From Areca catechu (lineage: Eukaryota; Streptophyta; Magnoliopsida; Arecales; Arecaceae): DNA of 64,000 nucleotides. Within the stretch, counting starts at the first letter, position 1. Each line of letters begins with the position of its first letter. The DNA lies in NCBI GenBank assembly GCA_021397845.1, contig CM038038.1:66510748-66574747 (forward strand), written 5' to 3'. The notes below the pieces were generated by a model, which saw nothing but the letters and a program-made list of their open reading frames with translations, was not told the DNA's origin and ran no database searches. Positions 56,451 through 64,000 of the stretch are shown here, piece after piece. Both the position numbers and the translations under genes were made by a program.

Positions 56451-58133
56451 CCACATGTGATTTATTATTCTAGTAAAACTCTTTCAGATGCACAAATAAA
56501 TTACACCACTACTAAAAAGGAGTTGCTAGTAGTTGTTTTTGCCCTAGAGAAATTCCGATCATATCTGTTAGGATCTAAGATCTTGGTTTATACTGATCAT
56601 GTAGCATTGCAACATCTGTTATCTAAGAAAGACACAAAGCCTAGACTGATTAGATGGATCCTTCTACTGCAGGAATTTGACTTAGAAATCTTAGATAAGA
56701 AGGGTTCTAAAAATTTGGTAGCAGATCATATTTCTAGGATCTTAGTAGAATGCAACAAAGAAACAATCAGAGATCAGTTTCCTGATGAACAGCTTTTCTC
56801 TATTTTGTCTGATAGTCTACCCTGGTTTGCCCATATTATTAATTACATAGCAACAGGGCAAGTTCCTTCCCACTGGTCCAAACAAGAAAAAGATAGATTT
56901 TTCTCACAAATCAAATATTACTTTTGGGAGGAACCTGAGTTATTTAAGTACTGTTCAGATCAGGTGATTAGACGTTGTGTCCCTGAGAGTGAATTCCAAG
57001 GCATACTCACTTTTTGTCATTCTCTTGCTTGTGGGGGACACTTTAGTGGAAGGAAAACTGCAGCAAAAGTGCTGTAGAGTGGATTTTACAGGCCAACTCT
57101 TTTTAAAGATGCATACGAATTTGGCCGTAATTGTCTGAGATGTCAACAAACAGAGAATATTTCACGTAGAGATATGATGCCTCTGACCCCTATTTTAGTT
57201 GTTGAAATTTTTGATGTCTGGGGTATTGATTTCATGGGGCCATTCCCTTCTTCTTTTGGGTTTGAGTATATTCTGGTCACAGTTGATTATGTGTCTAAAT
57301 GAATCGAAGCCATAGCAACCCGAACTAATGGTCACAAGGTTATAATCAAGTTCATTCAGTGTAACATCCTTAGTCGGTTTGGGTGCCCAAGGATAATTAT
57401 TAGTGATGGGGGCGCGCATTTCATAAATAAACATTTTGAAGGATTAATGAAGAAATATGGAATTATACATAAGGTAGCCACGTCTTACCATCCCTAAACT
57501 TATGGCCAGGTTGAAGTATCAAACAGAGAAATTAAACACATCCTGGAGAAAACGGTAAGGCCCGATAGGAAAGATTGGTCAGAACGTTTGAATGATGCAT
57601 TATAGGTTTACCGAACTGCCTTTAAGACTCCCCTAGGAATGTCTCCATACCGGTTAGTGTTTGGCAAGGTATGTCATTTACCGGTAGAATTAGAACATCA
57701 TGCATTTTGGGCTATCAAGTAATGTAACTTTGATATGAAGACTGTGGTTTCTAATAGGAAACTTCAATTGAGTGAATTAGAAGAGCTACGAAATGAAGTT
57801 TATGAAAGTTCAAAAATTTATAAGGCTCGAACTAAGGCATATCATGATAAATTTATTAATCGAAAAATGTTTAAGCCTGATCAGAAAGTGTGGCTCTACA
57901 ATTCTAGGTTGTGCCTTTTTCCTGGAAAACTTCGCTCACGATGGGATGGACCCTTCATCATTACTCAAGTATTTTCTCATGCCACTGTTGAACTTAAAGA
58001 TCCCAAACAAGGAAATATTTTTAAAGTAAATGGACAATGCTTGAAATCCTATGTTGAGGATATTCATGATGGAGAAATTGTTGAAATTCTTGACCTTATG
58101 GACCCAGTACTACCATCAACTGAGTCTTGCTGA
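56451..58133 (+). pseudogene. Athila RNase H end and integrase
   Basis: RNase H: Y-T-T-T-K-K-E-L-L-V-V-V-F-A-L-E-K-F-R and V-Y-T-D-H-x-A-L, then D-H-I-S-R. Integrase: zinc domain C-H-x-x-x-x-G-G-H-F-S-G-R-K-T and C-L-R-C-Q. Core: W-G-I-D-F-M-G-P-F, I-I-S-D-G-G-A-H-F, G-Q-V-E-V-S-N-R-E-I-K, giving D, D and E. Later motifs are T-P-L-G-M-S-P-Y-R-L-V-F-G-K and the C-terminal S-R-W-D-G-P-F. All lie in one frame. Stops interrupt it at 57076 (TAG), 57301 (TGA), 57496 (TAA), 57604 (TAG) and 57721 (TAA). Each is explained by one transition from Gln or Trp. Confidence 0.92.
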
Positions 58134-59228
58134 AGATTTTAAACTTAGCGCTCCTGGGAGGCAACCTAGTTTATGCTTTTAATTTTTAACTAGTTACTTT
58201 ATTTTCTTTTTAGAAGAATAAAGTGAGGGAGCACAGCAACAAAGGAACCCGCTACTTCATGAAACCTTCGAAGCACATTTTCCCAAGGTGTATTCTTTCC
58301 TATTATACTTTTCATTTTCTTTCCTACTCCATTGAGGACAATGTCGATTAAGTTGGGGGAGAAGATTAACTTGACTTGCTTAGATCCTTGAGTGTGGTTA
58401 GAAATGATTAGGTTATGTGTACCTAATTACTGTCTCGAACTGGAGTTACATAGGCACCTTAATCAAATGATCGATTAATGGCTTAGATAATGCTAGAGAT
58501 GCTGAGGGATAAATTATTAAAGAAACTCAATAAATGGTAGGGTATAGATCATAAATAATTTCATGGAGTAATCCCAAAGCCTTTTGACCATTGATCTTAA
58601 TAAAGAATCTACTTTATGGGGATATAAATCAAAAGATCAAGTATGCTAAAGTTTTTTCCCTTTTCCCTTAAAAAAAAAAAAAATAAAAAATAAAAGAAGT
58701 TAGTCTAGTCTCACAGCTTTGCTTGAACTCTTACTAAGTAACTGGGTCCCTTCGCCTAAATAAGCATTGTGGTTCGTGTCAAAAGGTGAGAAGGTCAAGA
58801 AATCTGTTAAGCAATGGTACCTTCCTGAGTAACCGGGCCCCTTCGCCTAAGTAAGCGTTGTGGTTCATGTCAAAAGGGGAGAATACTAATACTTACGAGG
58901 CTTGGATATAACACACATACAAAAAAAAAAAAAAGAAGGGGGAAAAATCATCTAGCAGAAAGGTATTGAACTAAACCCCAAAAAGTTAGAGAATTTTAAA
59001 AGTGAGATGGAAAGTTTGCAGAAGAAGAACTCTAGAAATCTTTATGAGCTCTACCTGACCATTAAAGAGTTGAATTAATAATCCAATGAAGTATCTCAGT
59101 AGTAGTCTGACCAGGTATCATCTGCTTTTAGGGTTGCTTGGGTTAACATCTAATTCAAGGATGGGTTGATACACATGGATAATCTATCTGCTTTACTCGA
59201 GGACGAGCAAAGTTCAAGTTGGGAGGTG
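58134..59228 (+). other. Athila 3' region, polypurine tract and 91-bp duplication
   Basis: There is no envelope-like ORF. Two copies of a 91-bp unit (AAC(T/C)GGG(T/C)CCCTTCGCCTAA...) start at 58740 and 58831. Poly(A) runs are at 58670-58698 and 58920-58935. The sequence CTCGAGGACGAGCAAAGTTC near 59199 and the purine tract ending GGGAGGTG immediately precede the 3' LTR. Confidence 0.8.
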
Positions 59229-61032
59229 TGATAACTACATTAAGCATAAATATAAAAGTATTAATTTAATATTAAAATATCATTATTCCTCCAAAATTAA
59301 TACTTTTATATGTCATTTACAGGAAAGAACATTGCCAACATGGAGATCCCAATTTTAGAAGTCTAACGGCATAAACGGCACTCGAATCAGACTCAAAATG
59401 AGTCCAAAATAAAATTTTGAAGAAATTACTAAGAACTTGCATGAAATTTAAAGCAATCGGTCCATAGTGGATCGGCAGCTCGATCCATTTCCTAGCCCGT
59501 GGGTCATGATCTCCCATTGATGTGGTCCACGGAAGCAGAACCGTGGACCGCCATGCCCCAGTCACATTGAGACTCGTCGGAGAGCCTCCCCCATCGTCAG
59601 GGAGGTCGCCGACATGCTCACCGCCGGCCGGAGAAGCTCCGGTGGCCGAAAAAATGCCTTCGAAGTGGTCTGTTCAACATTATTTTTTTCTCTTAGTCGA
59701 ACATCACCGAAACCACCATCCCATGCCGCCGGACCACCATACCCAGTCCATCGCTGGCCGGAGATGATGGTGGAGTGCACTTCCTCGCCACCGAGAGGGT
59801 CTTCATAATATATTGCAGCCATTGATGGTTCTTTCGGTCTGATGAATCACTTGCGGACTGAACATGTGTTGGACCAGGTTGGACTGAACCAGGGAGAAGG
59901 ATCGAGAGCCTCACCGGATGAGCTGGAGATCGATGGGAGCGACTTCGTTGCAACCGTGGAGTGGCTTCGTTGCAACCATGGAGCGGTGTCCATTGCTCTG
60001 TTGAGTTGGTTGAAACCGTGGAGCTGGTTAGTTCAACGATGAGAGCGGCTTCGTTGAGACCAGAGGAGCAGGGAGAGCCTATAAAAGGGTTCCAGGGGAG
60101 CTAGATTCGAGCATTCACGGAGTCGAGCATTCGGCCAGTTCTTCTCTTCTTCCCTAGTTCTTCTCTGTTTCTTCTCCATGCCACACCACAGAGAGTGCTG
60201 TCTTCTCCATTCCACACCACAGAAAGCTTCTCTCTCCACTGTTCCAGCTTAGTTGTAGCTGTCGACCCCACCCTAGAGTATAGTCCATCTCTCAATTCTC
60301 CCAAGCTCCCAGATCACCACAGTCTAGCCACAGACTAGATCCATCTGTTCTTCCCCGTAGTTCCTTTAGTTCTATCCTATTCCAGTTATCCCGACCTTAT
60401 TCCCACCATTCCAGCACTATTCCAACCTTATCCCAATCATATTCTAGTAGTCCTACTCTTCACTGGTCAGCGCCATCTTCAACTTTTGAGCATGCAGAAG
60501 TCACTGGAGGCTGAAGCTTCACTTGGAAAAAGGGGGTTTCTATTTCTGGTTGTATTACTTTGATGTACTCCCTCTTACATGAAATAAAGATATTCTTTGA
60601 TTAATTCATGTTGTTTTGTTTTTGTTTTTGCTTTTGAATCAGATGCATTGCTAGGGCAATGTTTTGGAGGTAAGTCAAGTGAAATTAATCCTGACTAATC
60701 TATTTCCAAGTGGGTACGGGCTGTACTCTCGTGAGATAGATCATATCTAGGTTATTTCACTAGCATTTAGCCCAGTCTATTCCCAAAAAGGGATGGGCCA
60801 TGATTCACGGATACGGGCCGTGCTCTCACTCGAATAGATCATTTCTTGAATTACCTTTATTGCTAATTACTTGGTAATCTCCTTTTTAGTTTTAAGATTT
60901 TAATTTTTGATGCACATTTAATATTTTCAAAGTAATCAAAAAAGTCCCTGCGGATTTGACACTTGGTCCTACTATCCTATTCTAGGATAGTAAGTTTAAG
61001 GTAAATAAATCAATGCATTGCGACGCGCATCA
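59229..61032 (+). repeat. 3' LTR of the Athila element
   Basis: This 1804-bp copy of the 5' LTR has TATAAAAG at 60080-60087 and ends GCGCATCA before TTGGG at 61033. Differences from the 5' copy are mainly transitions. Confidence 0.93.
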
Positions 61033-61052
61033 TTGGGCAAAGGATTTTGATA

Positions 61053-62770
61053 GTTGAGAGCAGCTGGGCTCAACAACTTCTTGGCCGGAGAGCTGAGCCC
61101 CATCCAAGGTGACTGAGAGCTGGGCTTTGGGCTTGAATGCCTTGGAGCTAGGCTTGAGGCCTTCTTGGCCAGAGAGCTGGGCCCCGGTGCAAGGTGCCTA
61201 AGAGCTGGGATCAAGACTTGGTGTCTCGGAGCTAGGCTCGAAGACCTTCTTGGTCGGAGAGCTAGGCCCCAGTCCAAGGGTTGCCTAAGAGCTGGGCTCA
61301 GGTCTTGTCTTAGAGCTAGGCTCAAAGACTTGCCATCCGGAGAGCTGGGCCCCGGGTCTTGGTCACCTGAGAGCTAGGCTCAAGTCTTAGCCTCTTGGAG
61401 CTGGGCTAGAAGATGTCGATGATTTGAGAGCAGCTTGGCTCGAAGATCCCTTGGCTAAAGAGCTGGGCCCTGGTCCAAGGTTGCCTGAGAGCTGGGCTCA
61501 GGCCTTGGCATCTCAGAGCTAGGCTCGAAGACTTCTTCTTTCGGAGATCTGGGCCCCGGGTCTTGGCATCTTAGAGCTGTGCTCGAAGATGTTGATGATT
61601 TGAGAGCAGCTTGGCTCGAAGGTCCCTTGGCCAGAGAGCTGGGCCTCAGTCCAAGGTCACTTGAGAGCTGGGCTCAGGTCTTGGCATCTCAGAGCTGGGC
61701 TCAAAGACTTCTTCTTCTAGAGAGCTGGGCCCCGGGTCTTGGCATCTTGGAGTTGGGCTCAAAGACATTGATGAATGAGAGCAGCTTGGCTCGAAGATCC
61801 CTTGGCCAGAGAGCTGGGCCCCGGTCCAAGGTCACTTGAGAGCTGGGCTCAGGTCTTGGCATCTCAGAGCTGGGCTCGAAGACGTTGATGATTTGAGAGC
61901 AGCTTGGCTCGAAGGTCCCTTGGCCGAAAAGCTGGGCCCCGGTCCAAGGTCACCTGAGAGTTGGGCTCAGGTCTTGGCGTCTCAGAGCTGGGCTCAAAGA
62001 CTTCTTCTTCTGAAGAGCTAGGTCCCGGGTCTTGGCATCTTGGAGCTGGGCTCGAAGATGTTGATGATTTGAGAGCAGCTTGGCTCGAAGATCCCTTGGC
62101 CAGAGAGCTGGGCCCCAGTCCAAGGTTGCCTGAGAGCTGGGCTCAGGCCTTGGCGTCTCAGAGCTAGGCTCGAAGACTTCTTCTTCCGGAGAGCTGGGCC
62201 CCAGGTCTTAGCATCTTGGAGTTGGGCTCGAAGACGTTGATGATTTGAGAGCAGCTTGGCTTGAAGATCCCTTGGCCGGAGAGCTGGGCCCCGGTCCAAG
62301 TTTGCTTCAGAGCTGGGCTCAGGCCTTGGCGTTTCAGAGCTAGGCTCGAAGACTTCTTTTTCCGGAGAGCTGGGCCCTAGGTCTTGGCATCTTGGAGCTG
62401 GGCTCGAAGACTTCTTCTTCCAGAGAGCTGGGCCTTGGGTCTTGGCATCTTGGAGCTGGGCTTGAAGACGTTGATGATTTGAGAGCAGCTTGGCTCGAAG
62501 GTCCATTAGCCGGAGAGCTGGGACCCAGTCCAAGGTCGCCTGAGAGTTGGGCTCAGGTCTTGGCATCTCAGAGTTGAGCTCGAAGACTTCTTCTTCTAGA
62601 GAGCTGGGCCCCGGGTCATGGCATCTTCGAGCTGGGCTAGAAGATGTTGATGATTTGAGAGCAGCTTGGCTCGAAGGTCCCTTGGCCGGAGAGTTGGGCC
62701 CCGGTCCAAGGTCGCCTGAGAGCTGGGCTCAGGTTTTGGAGTCTCAGAGCTGGGCTCGAAGACTTCTTAG
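61053..62770. repeat. Higher-order tandem array: ~58.5-bp monomer in ~176-bp trimers
   Basis: The marker GATGATTTGAGAGCAG (one copy lacks a base) falls at 61418, 61594, 61770, 61887, 62063, 62239, 62473 and 62649. Steps are 176, 176, 117, 176, 176, 234 and 176, which are 3, 3, 2, 3, 3, 4 and 3 monomers of about 58.5. The monomers share GAGAGCTGGGC...TTGGC. The array lies between TAT-2 integrase and its antisense aORF. Plus- and minus-strand frames across it are artefacts. Confidence 0.9.
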
Positions 62771-62843
62771 GGGTATTCCTGCAAGGCAGATAGATAATTG
62801 CGCAAAAGAAAAACCATTATTATTATTGGGGGAAAGCCTTACA

Positions 62844-64000
62844 TTATTGATAGTATCTTCGTAGATTGCAGGCATTCCATGTTCGAGGGAACTTGATGCC
62901 GTTAAGATCCTCGAGGTAATAGGCCCTCTGTGTGAGAGCCTCGGCCATCTTGTAAGGGCCCTCCCAGTTCGGTGAGAGCTTGCCGCACTCCCGGGATTCA
63001 GATGCTTCTGCTTGGTGTAGCACCAAGTCCCCGGGTCTGAAGACTTTTGGCTTGACCCGGGCGTTGTAGTACCGGGCTACTCGTTGCCGGTATGTCACCA
63101 TCCGTAGCCGCGCTTTATCCCTTGTTTCTTTAAGGAGATCCAGGTTGAGCAGGAGGTGTGCCGAGTTCCGTGCCTCGTCGTATTGCTGCACTCATAGCGT
63201 GGGCATGTCAAGCTCGACCGGGATGACCGTCTCGACGCCGAAAACAAGGTTGAAGGGTGTCTCGTTGGTTGCCATTCTGGGCGTTGTGTGGTAGGCCCAC
63301 AGAACACTTGGGAGTTCTTCCACCCATCTATCTTTGGCTTGATCCAGCCTAGTTTTGAACCCTTGAAGGATGGTCTGATTAGTCACCTCGGCTTCCCTAT
63401 TTGTTTGAGGGTGAGCTATCGAGGTGAATCGGTATTGGATGCCATGTTTGGCACAGAACCCGTCGAACTCTCGATTATCGAATTGTCGCCCATTATCAGT
63501 GATGATACAACGGGGGAGCCCGAAGTGGCAAGTAATTGACTTCCAGAAGAATAGGCGGACATTGGCTTTCGTGATTTAGGCCAGTGGCTCCACCTTGACC
63601 CATTTGGAAAAGTAGTCGATCGCCACCAGCAGGAATCTTCATTACCTTGGTGCAGGGGAAAACGACCCTAAGATGTCCATCCCTCACTGGGCAAAAGGCC
63701 AAGGGGCTGAGAGCTGGGAGATGGGCGCCGCTGGCTGGCACTATATCTAAGCGTGGCACTGGCATTTGTCACACCTTTTAACAAAGTTGGCGGTGTCCTC
63801 CCTCATAGTCTCCCAAAAGTACCCCTGGCGAAGGGCTTTATAAGCCAACGTTCTCCTTCCCACATGGTTCCCGCAGAGGCCTTCGTGTATCTCCTGGAGC
63901 ATGAAGGTTGCCTCTGAAGGCCTGAGGCACTTCAGGAGTGGGTAGGAGTAAGATCGGCGGTAGAGCTGGCCCTCCATCAGAATGAACCGAGAGGCCTTCT
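62844..64000 (-). pseudogene. TAT-2 integrase (3' part of pol), continues past the window
   Basis: Read leftward, the zinc domain is at 63977-63750 (E-I-H-E-G-L-C-G-N-H-V-G-R-R-T, G-Y-F-W-E-T, R-C-D-K-C). The core follows with frame changes: Y-F-S-K-W-V near 63620, C-I-I-T-D-N-G-R-Q-F near 63500, E-A-E-V-T-N-Q-T-I-L near 63385. Next come V-L-W-A-Y-x-T-T-P-R and T-P-F-N-L-V-F-G. A TGA at 63194-63192 precedes the C-terminal piece (63191-62844), which has R-V-A-R-Y-Y-N-A-R-V and G-D-L-V-L, then N-W-E-G-P-Y and N-L-R-R-Y-Y at the end. It is typical Tat integrase, and RT and gag should lie beyond 64000. Confidence 0.92.

Larger units (their letters stand above)
49956..61032 (+). mobile_element. 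Full-length Athila-lineage Ty3/gypsy element, TSD TTGGG
   Basis: The 11,077-bp element has 1805- and 1804-bp LTRs, a tRNA-Asp-type primer binding site, gag, protease, RT, RNase H, integrase and a polypurine tract. TTGGG flanks it exactly (49951-49955 and 61033-61037). The gag-pol sequence style (D-L-G-A-S-V-N-L-L-P protease, F-M-x-D-F-S-V-F-G RT) is Athila. I see no envelope-like ORF between integrase and the 3' LTR. About 8 differences in the first 120 LTR bases make it clearly older than CHR-B. Confidence 0.93.
44244..64000 (-). mobile_element. TAT-2: Tat-lineage gypsy element with antisense aORF, interrupted by Athila and a solo LTR
   Basis: Reading leftward from the window end there is integrase (64000-62844), a tandem-repeat spacer (62770-61053) and, after removing the Athila insert (49956-61032), the aORF in the opposite orientation (49673-47203). 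LTR-like sequence follows further left. The join across the Athila insert is supported by the shared TTGGG. Gag, protease and RT lie beyond the window. The left limit at about 44244 is inferred. Confidence 0.65.

Noticed and set aside
61165..62864. Repeated ORFs rich in Glu-Leu-Gly-Ser
   Set aside because: They are translations of the 58.5-bp tandem repeat.

Overview
The window is plant nuclear DNA made almost entirely of nested transposable elements. I found no intact host gene and no bacterial or organellar features. The family mix is that of a large, repeat-rich angiosperm genome: an En/Spm (CACTA) transposon, Athila and Tat lineages of Ty3/gypsy, chromodomain gypsy elements, a Copia scrap and a TAA-flanked terminal-inverted-repeat element. 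A non-grass monocot such as a palm is possible, but the sequence alone does not settle it.

Layout. (1) 1-8400: right-hand part of a CACTA transposon on the minus strand. Its tnpA-like and tnp2-like genes lie at 0.4-4.8 kb, a GC-rich 52-bp tandem domain at 6.5-7.2 kb, palindromic subterminal repeats at 7.35-8.38 kb and a degenerate end at about 8400. It sits beside the tail of an Athila-like retroelement. (2) 8479-17160: the plus-strand LTR of that retroelement, split by a 6.7-kb TIR element (9591-16288) with a perfect TAA target duplication. That element has no recognisable transposase but carries three tandem arrays and exon-like segments. (3) 17.2-19.4 kb: AT-rich DNA with a Copia reverse transcriptase scrap. 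(4) 19.4-26.2 kb: TAT-1, a decayed plus-strand Tat-lineage element (gag, PR, RT, RNase H, extra RNase H, IN, 90-bp tandem spacer). (5) 26.2-29.8 kb: fragments of the Tat extra ORF (aORF) on the minus strand. (6) 29.8-42.2 kb: a three-level nest. An aORF is split by remnant chromovirus CHR-A, whose LTR is split by nearly full-length minus-strand CHR-B (30870-39461, target duplication GTATT). (7) 42.8-47.2 kb: two solo LTRs of the same LTR family, each with a perfect 5-bp duplication (GCGGT and TTGGG). (8) 44-64 kb: TAT-2, a second Tat element with pol on the minus strand (from 62844 past the window end), a higher-order tandem repeat spacer (61053-62770) and an antisense three-exon aORF (47203-49673). 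A full-length Athila element (49956-61032, target duplication TTGGG) interrupts it.

How the parts relate. All the genes are transposon genes: transposases for cut-and-paste movement, and gag-pol polyproteins for copy-and-paste movement. None looks fully functional. Stops and changed catalytic residues are common, and most of those I checked are explained by C-to-T or G-to-A changes. The most interesting material is the transposase-less TAA element with its internal arrays, the mirrored pol / tandem spacer / antisense-aORF layout of the two Tat elements, and the trimeric higher-order repeat in TAT-2.
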